Positions 19,334-29,860 are shown, numbered from the stretch's first letter. The stretch: 47,147 bases of DNA from Burkholderiaceae bacterium (GCA_024235955.1 JACKLJ010000007.1:1-47147), one strand, 5' to 3'. Notes: generated by a model from the letters alone, not told the origin. Translations and numbers: made by a program.

Positions 19334-20286
19334 TGGCTGCGACTCGTGCACGGGTGCAGCGACGCCCCGTGCATGGGGTTCTGCTGCTCGACAAGCCGCT
19401 GGGTCTTTCCAGCAACCAGGCGCTGCAGAAGGCCAAGTGGCTGCTGCGGGCCGAAAAGGCCGGCCACACCGGCACACTGGATCCGCTGGCCACCGGCGTG
19501 CTGCCGCTGTGCTTCGGCGCCGCCACCAAGTTCAGCGCGCTGCACCTCGACGCCGATAAGACCTACCAGGCCACGTTGTGCCTGGGCGTCACCACCTCGA
19601 CCGGCGATGCCGAAGGCGAGGTCACCGGGCGCCAGCCGGTGCCGGCCATCGACGATGCGGCGCTCGAAGCCGTGCGCCAGCGCTTTCTGGGTGCCATCAC
19701 GCAGGTGCCGCCCATGCACAGCGCACTCAAGAAGGACGGCAAGGCCCTGTACGAATACGCGCGGGCCGGCATCGAGGTCGAGCGTGCGCCGCGCGATGTG
19801 CAGATTCATGCCTTGAAACTGGCGCTGGCCCATACGCAGCAGGCGCAGCCAGCTATCGAAATCGAAGTGACCTGCAGCAAGGGCACCTACATCCGCACGC
19901 TGGGTGAGGACATCGGCAAAGCCCTGGGCTGCGGCGGCCACCTGACCCGCCTGCGCCGTACCGCCACCGGGCCGTTCACCGCCGCCGACTGCATCACGCT
20001 GGAGGCGCTTGAGGCCATGGACGAGGCAGAGCGGCTGGCGCAACTGCGCCCGCCCGAGGCGCTGCTGCCCGGTCACACGCTCGTCACCCTGGCCGGCGAG
20101 GATGCCGGGCGGTTCCTGAGCGGCATGCGCCGGCGCGGCTCCTGGGCCGATGCACCGCAGGTGGCCGTGTTCGGCGAACAGCCGCGCGCGCTGCTCGGCA
20201 CCGCCCACGTCAAGGCTGGTGAACTCATCCCCTCGCGCCTGCTGAGCCCCGCGGAGATCCAGCAGATCCTGGAGGCCGCGGCATGA
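19330..20286 (+). CDS. truB: tRNA pseudouridine(55) synthase TruB
   Basis: TruB makes pseudouridine 55 in the T loop of tRNAs. The 318-residue protein has the catalytic block AGHTGTLDPLATGVLP with Asp51 (counted from GTG), YEYAR, and CSKGTYIRTL. Two starts are possible: GTG at 19330 or ATG at 19333, both overlapping the rbfA stop. A 15-base match to the dispersed intergenic repeat occurs inside the gene at 19843-19857, in the variable loop before CSKGTYIR. The stop overlaps the next start as ATGA. Confidence 0.95.
   Translation: MMAATRARVQRRPVHGVLLLDKPLGLSSNQALQKAKWLLRAEKAGHTGTLDPLATGVLPLCFGAATKFSALHLDADKTYQATLCLGVTTSTGDAEGEVTGRQPVPAIDDAALEAVRQRFLGAITQVPPMHSALKKDGKALYEYARAGIEVERAPRDVQIHALKLALAHTQQAQPAIEIEVTCSKGTYIRTLGEDIGKALGCGGHLTRLRRTATGPFTAADCITLEALEAMDEAERLAQLRPPEALLPGHTLVTLAGEDAGRFLSGMRRRGSWADAPQVAVFGEQPRALLGTAHVKAGELIPSRLLSPAEIQQILEAAA
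19843..19857 (-). repeat. Match to the dispersed-repeat core inside truB
   Basis: The plus strand reads GGCGCAGCCAGCTAT, identical to 15 bases of copy 2. It encodes part of AQPAIE in a loop of TruB. Only the core is present; the outer halves of the repeat are missing, so it may be a remnant or a chance match. Confidence 0.35.
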
Positions 20287-22514
20287 ACCAACCCCGGTCG
20301 GAGTTGCCGCAGCCGATGCTGGTGGACATGGCGGCGGCTGTGCGCGCGTACCAGGCCCAGAACTTCGAGCAGGTGATCGGCCTGCTGGCGCCCTGGGCAG
20401 AGCGCGAACCCGGGCGCCCCGAACCCCTGCAGATGCTGGGCGTGGCGCTGGCCCGGCGCGGCCGGTTGGACGAGGCCTTGCAGCACCAGGCACGCGCCAC
20501 CGAGCTGGCGCCCCAGGACGTAGCCGCCTGGGTCAATCTGGCCGGCACGCAGGAAGCCGCCGGCGACACCGAAGGTGCCCTGCGCAGTCTGGACCGCGCC
20601 GCCGCGCTGGACGACCGGCAACCCGCCGTGCACTTCAACCGCGGCAACGTGCTGATGAAGCGTGGCGACGCCGAAGCCGCCCTGGCGAGCTTCGAGCGCG
20701 CCGAGGCCCTGGTCGGCCCGCACCCCGATCTGGTGTGCAACCAGGCGATGGCGCTGAACGCGCTGGGGCGCTACCAGGACGCCGTCACACGGCTGGAAGC
20801 TCTGGTGCAGGCGCAACCGCAACTGGCCGTCGCCTGGAACCTGCTGGGCATGAACTGGCATCAGCTGAACGGGCTTGAACAGGCCATGGCGTGCTACGGC
20901 CGGGCCATGGCGTTCGATCCCAACCTGTCCGACGCCTTCGCCAACGCTTCGCAGGTGCTGGGGCAGCTGGAGCGCTTCGACGAAGCCACGGCCCTGGCGC
21001 GCCGCGCACACGACATGCAGCCGCAGAACCCGGCCTACCTGCGCAACCTGGGCGTGATCCTGGCCCTCGACAAGCGGCGCGACGAGGCCTACCCGCTGCT
21101 CAAGCAGACCCTCCAGTGGCAACCGGACGAGGCCCTGGCCTGGAACGCCGTGCTTTCCACCGACATCGTCCGCTGCGACTGGCCGGCCATCGAAAGCAGC
21201 CTGGCGCAGATCCGCGCGATGTGGCGCGAGGGCAAGGCCGCCCGCATCGAGCCCTGGCGCCTGCTCGGCCTGCCGGTCGGCGGGCAGGAGCTGCGCGAGC
21301 ACACCGAACGCTACGTCCGCGCCATCCACCCGCAGCGCGCCGAGCGCCCCGCCAAACCGCCGGCGCGCAGCCCCGGGCGCCTGCGCATCGGCTACTTCTC
21401 GAGCGACTTCCACAACCACGCCACCATGACGCTGATGGCCGGCATGTTCGAGGCGCACGACCAGGCGCGCTTCGAAACCGTGGCCTTCTGCTTCAGCACG
21501 CCGGCTGTTGGCGAGGAAGACGCCGTGCGCCAGCGCGTGCGGAAGGCTTTCTCGCGCTTCGAGGTGGTCCGCGAGCTGAGCGACCTCGACATCGCCCGCC
21601 GCGCGCGCGAGCTGGGCCTCCACATCGCCGTGGACCTCAAGGGCCACACACAGAACAACCGCCAGGGCATCTTCCTCCACCGCGCGGCGCCGGTGCAGGT
21701 GCACCACATCGGCTACCCCGGCACGCTGGGCATGCCCGGCGCCATCGATTACCTGATCGCGGACACCGTGCTGGTGCCGGAAACCCACCGCGATTTCTAC
21801 AGCGAGAAGGTCATCGCGCTGCCCGGCAGCTACCAGGTCAACGACCGCAACCGAGAGACCGACCCGCGCGTGCCCACCCGCGCCGAGCTTGGGTTGCCGG
21901 AGCAGGGCTTCGTGTTCTGCTGCTTCAACAACACCTACAAGATCACACCCGACCTGTTCGCGGTCTGGATGCGCCTGCTGGCGCAGCGCCCCGGCAGCGT
22001 GCTGTGGATGCTGGAAGACAACGCCGTGGCGGTGGCCAACCTGCGCGCCGCCGCCGTCGCCCAGGGCATCGATCCGGCGCGGCTGGTGTTCTCGCAGCGC
22101 GCGGCGCCGGCCCAGCACCTGGCGCGGCACGCCCAGGCCGACCTGTTCCTCGACACGCTCTACTGCAACGCCCACACCACCGCCAGCGACGCCCTCTGGG
22201 CCGGGCTGCCGGTGCTCAGCTGTCCCGGCGAAACCTTCGCCGCCCGCGTGGCCGCGAGCCTGCTGATGGCCTGCGGACTGCCGGAGCTGGTCACGGACAG
22301 TCTGGCTGCCTACGAGGCGCGCGCCCTGGCGCTTTCCGGCGGCTCGCCGGAGCTGGCGCAGCTGCGCGAGCGTCTGCGCGCCACGCGCATGACGGTGCCG
22401 CTGTTCGACACCGCACGTTTCACCCGCCATATCGAGCGCGCCTACGAACTCGCCTGGGCGCGCCACCTGCAGGGCCTGCCGCCCGACCACATCAACGTCC
22501 CCCCGATCGACTGA
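20283..22514 (+). CDS. TPR-repeat GT41 glycosyltransferase (O-GlcNAc-transferase-like)
   Basis: A 743-residue protein with two parts. Residues 15-285 form a row of tetratricopeptide repeats (e.g. AWNLLGMNWHQLNGLEQAM). From residue 366 (RLRIGYFSSDFHNH) to the end lies a GT41 / SPINDLY-type catalytic domain, with GYPGTLGMPGAIDYLIAD, FCCFNNTYKITPDLF and a nucleotide-sugar block ADLFLDTLYCNAHTTASDALWAG. The fold and order match eukaryotic O-GlcNAc transferase and bacterial relatives that glycosylate proteins in the cytoplasm. The donor sugar and target are unknown. No signal peptide is seen. ATGA overlap with truB suggests co-translation with the ribosome/tRNA maturation operon; typA follows 30 bases later. 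Confidence 0.88.
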   Translation: MNQPRSELPQPMLVDMAAAVRAYQAQNFEQVIGLLAPWAEREPGRPEPLQMLGVALARRGRLDEALQHQARATELAPQDVAAWVNLAGTQEAAGDTEGALRSLDRAAALDDRQPAVHFNRGNVLMKRGDAEAALASFERAEALVGPHPDLVCNQAMALNALGRYQDAVTRLEALVQAQPQLAVAWNLLGMNWHQLNGLEQAMACYGRAMAFDPNLSDAFANASQVLGQLERFDEATALARRAHDMQPQNPAYLRNLGVILALDKRRDEAYPLLKQTLQWQPDEALAWNAVLSTDIVRCDWPAIESSLAQIRAMWREGKAARIEPWRLLGLPVGGQELREHTERYVRAIHPQRAERPAKPPARSPGRLRIGYFSSDFHNHATMTLMAGMFEAHDQARFETVAFCFSTPAVGEEDAVRQRVRKAFSRFEVVRELSDLDIARRARELGLHIAVDLKGHTQNNRQGIFLHRAAPVQVHHIGYPGTLGMPGAIDYLIADTVLVPETHRDFYSEKVIALPGSYQVNDRNRETDPRVPTRAELGLPEQGFVFCCFNNTYKITPDLFAVWMRLLAQRPGSVLWMLEDNAVAVANLRAAAVAQGIDPARLVFSQRAAPAQHLARHAQADLFLDTLYCNAHTTASDALWAGLPVLSCPGETFAARVAASLLMACGLPELVTDSLAAYEARALALSGGSPELAQLRERLRATRMTVPLFDTARFTRHIERAYELAWARHLQGLPPDHINVPPID

Positions 22515-22544
22515 ATTCCCCCTGTTTCCCGGAAGTTACCCACC

Positions 22545-24374
<1,830 letters not shown>

Positions 24375-24396
24375 CATTCCGCGGGCAGACGTTGAA

Positions 24397-24430
24397 TTTA
24401 TACTTCATGAGTCTTGCTTTGTAGTATAAA
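24397..24430. promoter_or_regulatory. Operator-like inverted repeat over the promoter of the nucleotidyltransferase gene
   Basis: TTTATACTTCA at 24397-24407 and TGTAGTATAAA at 24420-24430 form an 11-base inverted repeat with one mismatch and a 12-base spacer. The right arm contains a -10-like TATAAA at 24425-24430, only six bases before the ATG, so the message would be leaderless or nearly so. An operator for a dimeric regulator is the simplest reading; a hairpin is the alternative. Confidence 0.55.
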
Positions 24431-24436
24431 TCGCGG

Positions 24437-25459
24437 ATGCTGTACACATCCCTCCCGCTCGCCGCGCAGACTGCCTATGCCCAGTTGCATGAGGCGCTGC
24501 AGGCGCGCGAGGTCGCTCGCGGGGTGGCGGACGCGCCCGGCTCGTTCAACCGCAAGCACGTGTCGGGCAAGGACTACTGGTACTACCAGTTCCGCGACCT
24601 GGACGGCAAGCTGCGGCAAGCCTATCTGGGCCCGGACAGCGACCGGCTGGCCGCGCTGGTGGCGGCGCGCCAGGCGGGCGGGCAGGGCACCGACGACCAG
24701 ATCAAGGCCCTGGCCCAGTCGGCCAGCACGCTGCAGGTGCAGACCGTAGCCGCGCCGCACCTCACCATCATCCGCCGGCTGGCCGACGCGGGCTTCTTCC
24801 GCGCCGGCGGCGTGCTGGTGGGAACCCACGCGTTCCTGAGCGCCGGTAACCTGCTGGGCGTGCGCTGGGGCGATGCGTCGCGCACGCTGGACCTCGATTT
24901 CGCCCATGCCGGCAACCACCTGCAGGTGGCGCTGGCCAGCGAGGCCAAGGTGGAGCTGGGCGATGTGATCGACTCCCTGGGCATGGGCTTCGTGCCCGCC
25001 GCCAGCCTGTCCGGCGCCCGCGGTGGCCGCTGGGTGCATCCCAGGGAACCGGGCTTCGTGCTCGATTTCCTGACGCCCATGGGTCGCGGGGAAGATGAGC
25101 TGGTCCACATCAAGGCCTTCAACGCCGATTTCCAGGCGCTGCGCTTCATGGAGTTCTCGCTGGAGCAGATCGAATCCGCTGCGGTCCTGACCCGCACCCA
25201 GGCGTGCCTGGTCAACATGCCGCATCCGGCGCGCATGGCGGTGCACAAGCTCATCATCGCCGGCCTGCGGCGCGCCGCAGAACGGACCAAGGCCAACAAG
25301 GATGTGCTGCAGGCTGCCATGCTGCACGCCTGGTACCGAGACAACGCCCCCGACGAATGGGCGGCCGCCGAGCGCGATGCGCGCGACCGCGGCCCCAAGT
25401 GGCGTGCCCAGCTGGACATCGGGCTGGAGCGGATGCATGCGGCGCTGCCGGCTGCCTGA
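24437..25459 (+). CDS. Nucleotidyltransferase-fold protein (GSU2403-like family)
   Basis: A 340-residue protein that I place in the GSU2403-type nucleotidyltransferase family by pattern. LVGTHAFLSAGNLLGV (127-142) resembles the Gly-Ser/Thr helix start of the fold, and TLDLDFA (150-156) provides the paired metal-binding acids D152 and D154. The C-terminal half is helical (residues 250-340) with many charged residues. The substrate is unknown; relatives of this fold include antitoxin/toxin and tRNA-modifying enzymes. No partner gene is next to it: the downstream gene is a transporter. The upstream inverted repeat suggests separate regulation from typA. Confidence 0.65.
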   Translation: MLYTSLPLAAQTAYAQLHEALQAREVARGVADAPGSFNRKHVSGKDYWYYQFRDLDGKLRQAYLGPDSDRLAALVAARQAGGQGTDDQIKALAQSASTLQVQTVAAPHLTIIRRLADAGFFRAGGVLVGTHAFLSAGNLLGVRWGDASRTLDLDFAHAGNHLQVALASEAKVELGDVIDSLGMGFVPAASLSGARGGRWVHPREPGFVLDFLTPMGRGEDELVHIKAFNADFQALRFMEFSLEQIESAAVLTRTQACLVNMPHPARMAVHKLIIAGLRRAAERTKANKDVLQAAMLHAWYRDNAPDEWAAAERDARDRGPKWRAQLDIGLERMHAALPAA

Positions 25460-25491
25460 CCGCGCAGATCCCACCTGATCGCACTTCCTTC

Positions 25492-26427
25492 ATGACCCAG
25501 CCGTTGCCCACGCCGTCCTGGTCCCACGCCCGCGCCGCGTGGACGATGGTGCTGGCCACGCTGATGTGGTCCATCGCCGGGGTGGTCACGCGCCAGCTGC
25601 AGGCTGCGCAGGGGTTCGAGATCACGTTCTGGCGCAGCTTCTTCAACGTGCTGTCGCTGCTGGTGATCCTGCCGCTGTGGCAGGGGCCGGGGGTGTTCGC
25701 GCGCTTTCCGTGGCGGCGCGGGGCGTTCTGGCTGTCGGGGGTGTGCTGGTCGGTCATGTTCACTGCCTTCATGGTGGCGCTCACCATGACCGGCGTGGCC
25801 CGCGTGCTGGTGACCATGGCGCTGGGGCCCTTGCTGACGGCGCTGCTGGCGCGTGCCATCACCGGGCACCGGCTGCCGGGGCGCACCTGGGCGGCCATCG
25901 TGGCAGCCGGCGCCGGCATGGCCTGGATGTTCGCTGGCCAGCTGGGTGGCAGCACCACCGCCACCGAGTGGCTGGGTTCCCTGGTGGCGCTGGGCATCCC
26001 CGTGGGCGCGGCCGTGAACTGGACGGTGGTGCAGCGCAGCCAGGCGCACGGCGAATCGATCGATCTGGTGCCTGCCGTGCTGCTGGGCGCGGTGCTGTCC
26101 TGCGCGGTGACGCTGCCGCTGGCCTGGCCGGCCCAGGCCACCGGGCACGATCTGGCCTGGCTGGCCATGCTTGGGCTCCTGCAGCTGGCCGTGCCTTGCG
26201 TACTGGTGGTGCTCTGCGCCCGCGTGCTGCCCGCCGCCGAAGTGGCGCTGCTCGGCCTGCTGGAGGTGGTGTTCGGCATACTGCTGGTCTGGCTGATCGC
26301 CGGCGAGGCGCCGCAGCCCGAGGTGCTGCAGGGCGGCATCCTGGTGGTGGGCGCGCTGGCCGTGAACGAATGGCTGGGCTGGCGCAGCGCGCAGCGCGAG
26401 CCGCAGGTGCCGATCGGCCCCGCATGA
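25492..26427 (+). CDS. EamA-family (DMT superfamily) membrane transporter
   Basis: A 311-residue inner-membrane protein of the drug/metabolite transporter superfamily. About ten hydrophobic segments form two EamA halves, beginning with MVLATLMWSIAGVVTRQL and, in the second half, GSLVALGIPVGAAVNWTVVQ. The frame is open from 25204, but the ATG at 25492 is right for the family and lies 32 bases after the preceding stop. The substrate (amino acids, metabolites or drugs) cannot be told. Confidence 0.85.
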   Translation: MTQPLPTPSWSHARAAWTMVLATLMWSIAGVVTRQLQAAQGFEITFWRSFFNVLSLLVILPLWQGPGVFARFPWRRGAFWLSGVCWSVMFTAFMVALTMTGVARVLVTMALGPLLTALLARAITGHRLPGRTWAAIVAAGAGMAWMFAGQLGGSTTATEWLGSLVALGIPVGAAVNWTVVQRSQAHGESIDLVPAVLLGAVLSCAVTLPLAWPAQATGHDLAWLAMLGLLQLAVPCVLVVLCARVLPAAEVALLGLLEVVFGILLVWLIAGEAPQPEVLQGGILVVGALAVNEWLGWRSAQREPQVPIGPA

Positions 26428-26495
26428 CCGTGCGCGCCGGCAACCGTCACCAAAAGTCGTCACCCAGGTGGCAGCAGCAGCTTTCATGATCGTTT

Positions 26496-26544
26496 AGGCT
26501 TGCAGCCGGCGCCTGGCTTGTGGCGCCAGCTATTGTTTTTCAAG
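26496..26544 (-). repeat. Dispersed intergenic repeat, copy 3
   Basis: Minus-strand sequence starts AAAAACAATAGCTGGCGCC and ends with GGCTGCAAGCCT. The first half matches copy 2 closely; the middle has diverged. It stands 22 bases before the start of the hydrolase gene. Confidence 0.55.
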
Positions 26545-26566
26545 CATTCCAGACCCAAGACAACGC

Positions 26567-27697
26567 ATGATTTCCAGCTCCTCCACCCCTGACCACGTCC
26601 TCGCCGAGCTGTCCGCCGGCGGCATCGGCCTGATCACGCTGAACCGGCCCAAGGCGCTGAATGCCTTGTCGCTGGGCATGATCCGCGCGCTCACCGCCGC
26701 GCTGAATGCCTGGCGTGACGACCCCGCCGTCAAGGCGGTGGCGATCCGCGGCATGGGCAAGGGACACGAAGGCGTGCCGGCGCCCTTCGGTGCCTTCTGC
26801 GCGGGCGGCGACATCCGCTTCTTCCACGAAGCCGCGCTGGCCGGCGACACCGCGCTGGAGGCCTTCTTCACCGAGGAATACGCGCTCAACCACCTGATCC
26901 ACCAGTACCCCAAGCCCTACCTCGCGTTCATGGACGGCATCGTCATGGGCGGCGGCATGGGCATCTCGCAGGGCGCCAGCCTGCGCGTGGTGACCGAGCG
27001 CACCAGGATGGCCATGCCCGAAACCCGCATCGGCCTGTTCCCCGACGTGGGCGGCGGCTACTTCCTGAGTCGCCTGCCCGGCCACCTGGGCGAGTACCTG
27101 GCGCTCACCGGGCACGTGCTGAGCGGCGGCGAGCCCGTCACCGCCCGCCTGGCCGACGGTCTGCTGGCTTCCGACGAGTTGCCGCGCGTGTGGCAGCACC
27201 TGGCCGACACCGCCTGGGACAGCGGCACCGCGGCGCAGCACTGGGTGCAGTCGCAGTTGCAAATGCCGGCCGACGACCGCCTGCCGCACGCCGGCCAGAT
27301 CGACGCCGTGTTCGGCCTGCCCGGCGTGGCCGAGATGCTGGCCGCGCTCGAGCGCGCCGACACCGACTGGGCGCACCACACGGCCGAAGACCTGCGCACC
27401 CGCTCGCCGCTGATGCTGCACGTGGCGCTGGAGCAGGTGCGCCGCGCGCGCGGCATGGGCCTGGCCGACGACCTGCGCATGGAGCGCGATCTGGTCTACC
27501 GCTGCTTTCACCTGCGCCCGGGCGACGCCAGCGAGACGGTGGAGGGCATCCGCGCCCTGGCGGTGGATAAGGACCACGCCCCGCGCTGGAACCCGCCCGC
27601 CGTGGCCGGCGTGAGCGCCGAGATGGTGGCGCCGTTCTTCATCAGCCCGTGGGACAAGTCGGCGCATCCGCTGGCCGGGTTGCGGGACACGGCCTGA
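26567..27697 (+). CDS. 3-hydroxyisobutyryl-CoA hydrolase / enoyl-CoA hydratase family
   Basis: A 376-residue crotonase-fold enzyme. FCAGGDIRFF (78-86) and GIVMGGGMGIS (124-134) form the oxyanion hole, and MPETRIGLFPDVGGGYF carries E152 and D160, the pattern of 3-hydroxyisobutyryl-CoA hydrolases in valine breakdown. The length (about 350-380) also fits hydrolases better than enoyl-CoA hydratases (about 260). It releases 3-hydroxyisobutyrate from its CoA ester. No other valine-catabolism gene lies next to it. Confidence 0.85.
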   Translation: MISSSSTPDHVLAELSAGGIGLITLNRPKALNALSLGMIRALTAALNAWRDDPAVKAVAIRGMGKGHEGVPAPFGAFCAGGDIRFFHEAALAGDTALEAFFTEEYALNHLIHQYPKPYLAFMDGIVMGGGMGISQGASLRVVTERTRMAMPETRIGLFPDVGGGYFLSRLPGHLGEYLALTGHVLSGGEPVTARLADGLLASDELPRVWQHLADTAWDSGTAAQHWVQSQLQMPADDRLPHAGQIDAVFGLPGVAEMLAALERADTDWAHHTAEDLRTRSPLMLHVALEQVRRARGMGLADDLRMERDLVYRCFHLRPGDASETVEGIRALAVDKDHAPRWNPPAVAGVSAEMVAPFFISPWDKSAHPLAGLRDTA

Positions 27698-27749
27698 GGC
27701 TGCAGCGTGCCGGAGCCGCTGTTCAGCACGCGGCGGCGTGATTCATCAT

Positions 27750-27803
27750 GAAATCGGCCTCCAGACCAATGATGACGGGCGCAGGCAGCTCCTGATTCGG
27801 TAG
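27750..27803 (-). repeat. Dispersed intergenic repeat, copy 4
   Basis: On the minus strand it reads AGCTGCCTGCGCCCGTC exactly as the core, followed by TGGTCTGGAGGCCGATTTC. It lies in the gap between two convergent genes, shortly before the terminator hairpin at 27832. Confidence 0.75.
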
Positions 27804-27831
27804 CATTCTGCCGACGGCTGCAGGCAGAAGA

Positions 27832-27855
27832 AAGCCGCGCCTTCTGGCGCGGCTT
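27832..27855 (-). terminator. Intrinsic terminator of the secreted-repeat lipoprotein gene
   Basis: AAGCCGCGCC and GGCGCGGCTT form a ten-base-pair stem with a four-base loop. Read on the minus strand it is followed by TTCTTCTG. It lies about 80 bases beyond the stop of the minus-strand gene at 27935. Confidence 0.6.
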
Positions 27856-27934
27856 GGGGTGCGAGGCAGCGAACCGGGCCTGGCAAGCCGCCAGCGCGGC
27901 GGCGGTCAGCCCAGCCGACTCGTCTGCAGGCTCT

Positions 27935-28339
27935 TCAGGGCGTCGCCACCTTCCAGGCGCCGCCGAGCAGGCCGTTGCCCATCTTGTCGCCGGGTTTGGC
28001 GTCCTTGGCGAAGTAGTACAGCGGCATGCCCTTGTAGGCCCACTGGCGGGTGCCGTCCTGGCGGATGATGATGCTGTAGTCGCCCAGCGGTCTGGCGCTG
28101 GCGGCCACGCCCAGCGGCGGCCAGTTGGCGGCGCAGGCGTCGTAGCAGGCCGAGGCGCCGGAGCCCTTCACGTCCTTGGCGAAGGTGTAGAGCGTCATGC
28201 CCTTGGGGCCGATCAGCGTGCCGTCGGCCGCCTGGGTGGGCGTGCTGGGCATGCTGGCGTCGGCAGGCTTGCCGCCCATGCTGCCGCAGCCGGCCAGCAG
28301 CGCGGCGGCCATCAGGGGGAGGGCGATGGTTTTCTTCAT
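27935..28339 (-). CDS. Lipoprotein with secreted repeats of unknown function (Lipoprotein_15 type)
   Basis: A 134-residue lipoprotein. The signal sequence MKKTIALPLMAAALLAGC gives lipidation at C18. The mature part contains two copies of the secreted repeat found in PF03640-type proteins: GMTLYTFAKDVKGSGASAC followed by CAANWPPLG, and GMPLYYFAKDAKPGDKM. These proteins are common in proteobacteria and their role is unknown. The start at 28339 is chosen for the signal peptide; the frame itself is open further upstream through the IS element border. Confidence 0.8.
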   Translation of the reverse strand: MKKTIALPLMAAALLAGCGSMGGKPADASMPSTPTQAADGTLIGPKGMTLYTFAKDVKGSGASACYDACAANWPPLGVAASARPLGDYSIIIRQDGTRQWAYKGMPLYYFAKDAKPGDKMGNGLLGGAWKVATP

Positions 28340-28451
28340 GTGGAGACTCCTCTTGGCGTCGTGGGACAACCTTCGCAGTCTAGGCCTGTTTATGACCGCG
28401 GTGTGTCGGACAAGGGGCCGTACGGCGGCGCAACGGCGTGGCGAGCGGGCA

Positions 28452-29845
28452 GAGCTTGTCAGAAATTTTGTGTGTGAGGCATAGCATGTCGACAAGGAGC
28501 ATGAATGCCACGCAAGACCAAACCCACCGCTTTGGCGGACCAGGCGGCACAGCCGCAATTTCACATCCCGGCCGAGCTGCTTGACCAGTTGGTGACCGGG
28601 CCCATGACGCCGGGCCAAGTCCAAGGGCTGTTCGATCAGTTCAAGAAGTCAATTCTTGAGCGGGCGCTGGGCGCCGAGATGAGTCATCACCTAGGCTATG
28701 CGCCCGGCCAAGCCAAGCCCACAGGCGGATCAGCCAACCACCGCAACGGCAAGAGCACCAAGACCGTACTGACCGATGTGGGGGCGCTGCGCATCGATGT
28801 CCCACGCGATCGCGAAGGCAGCTTCGAGCCGCAGCTCATTGGCAAGCACGAGCGGCGCTTTACGGGTTTCGACGACAAGATCATCGCCATGTACGCACGC
28901 GGCATGACGGTGCGCGAGATCCAGGGTTTCCTGGCTGAGATGTACTCGGTGGACGTCTCGCCCGAGCTCATCAGCCGTGTCACCGATGAGGTGATGGGCG
29001 AGGTCACGGCCTGGCAGACACGGCCGCTGGAGGCGATGTACCCGGTGGTGTTCTTCGATGCGCTGCGGGTCAAGATTCGCGAGGATGCGGTGGTGCGCTC
29101 CAAGGCCGTCTACCTGGCGCTGGGCGTACTGCCTGACGGCTCGCGCGACATCCTGGGAATCTGGATCGAGAACACCGAGGGGGCGAAGTTCTGGATGAAG
29201 GTCTTCAACGATCTGAAGACGCGCGGGGTGCAGGACATCCTGATTGCCGTCACCGACGGCCTCAAGGGCATGCCAGAGGCGCTGGGCGCAGTGTTCCCGG
29301 CGACGACGCTGCAGACCTGCATCGTGCACCTGATCCGGGGTGGCCTGGACTTTGCGTCATGGAAAGACCGCAAGGCGCTGGCCGCAGCCATCAAACCCAT
29401 CTACACCGCGGTGAGCGCCGAGGCGGCCGAGGCCGAGTTGGATGCGTTTGCGGCCGGCCCCTGGGGGCAGCGGTTCCCGACCGTGGTCAGCGCCTGGCGC
29501 CGGGCCTGGGACAAGGTCATCCCGTTCTTCGCCTTCCCGCCCGAGGTGCGGCGCGTGATCTACACCACCAACGCCATCGAGAGCGTGAACGCACGGCTGC
29601 GCAAGATCATCAAAACGCGCGGCCACTTCCCCAGCGACGAGGCGGCCACCAAGCTGATCTGGCTGGCGCTGCGCAACATCACCGCGGACTGGGGGCGGGC
29701 GGCCAACCACTGGAAATCAGCGATGAACCAATTTGCGATCCTCTACGAGGACCGATTTACCAGATCGGGCCAGTAAGATCACCAAGCCGCCTCACGATTG
29801 AGTGACGGATTCAACAGCCTCACACACAGAAATCCTGACACTCCC
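28452..29845 (+). mobile_element. IS256-family insertion sequence, apparently complete
   Basis: A 1394-base element with one transposase gene. The inner terminal repeats match at 28457-28480 (TGTCAG to GTGTGTGAGGC) and 29817-29840 (inverted, 21 of 24 positions equal); with five weaker outer bases the ends run from 28452 to 29845. The flanking octamer AGCGGGCA occurs directly at 28444-28451 and 29846-29853, the target duplication length expected of IS256. The element sits 15 bases beyond the smpB stop codon and interrupts no gene that I can see. The conserved ends, duplication and intact transposase suggest a fairly recent insertion. Confidence 0.85.
28505..29776 (+). CDS. IS256-family transposase
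   Basis: A 423-residue DDE transposase that moves its own element by a copy-out route, in the IS256 family. The catalytic acids fall in VVFFDALRVK (D185), AVTDGLKGM (D251) and NAIESVNARLR (E359). The family's C/D(2)H signature appears as TCIVHLIR (C272, H275). No frameshift or stop interrupts it. GAGC lies just before the ATG. Confidence 0.95.
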   Translation: MPRKTKPTALADQAAQPQFHIPAELLDQLVTGPMTPGQVQGLFDQFKKSILERALGAEMSHHLGYAPGQAKPTGGSANHRNGKSTKTVLTDVGALRIDVPRDREGSFEPQLIGKHERRFTGFDDKIIAMYARGMTVREIQGFLAEMYSVDVSPELISRVTDEVMGEVTAWQTRPLEAMYPVVFFDALRVKIREDAVVRSKAVYLALGVLPDGSRDILGIWIENTEGAKFWMKVFNDLKTRGVQDILIAVTDGLKGMPEALGAVFPATTLQTCIVHLIRGGLDFASWKDRKALAAAIKPIYTAVSAEAAEAELDAFAAGPWGQRFPTVVSAWRRAWDKVIPFFAFPPEVRRVIYTTNAIESVNARLRKIIKTRGHFPSDEAATKLIWLALRNITADWGRAANHWKSAMNQFAILYEDRFTRSGQ

Positions 29846-29860
29846 AGCGGGCAGGGCGCC

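Noticed and set aside
20073..22490. 805-residue open frame antisense to the TPR/GT41 gene
   Set aside because: Composition is typical of antisense frames in GC-rich DNA, and the sense gene has clear family motifs.
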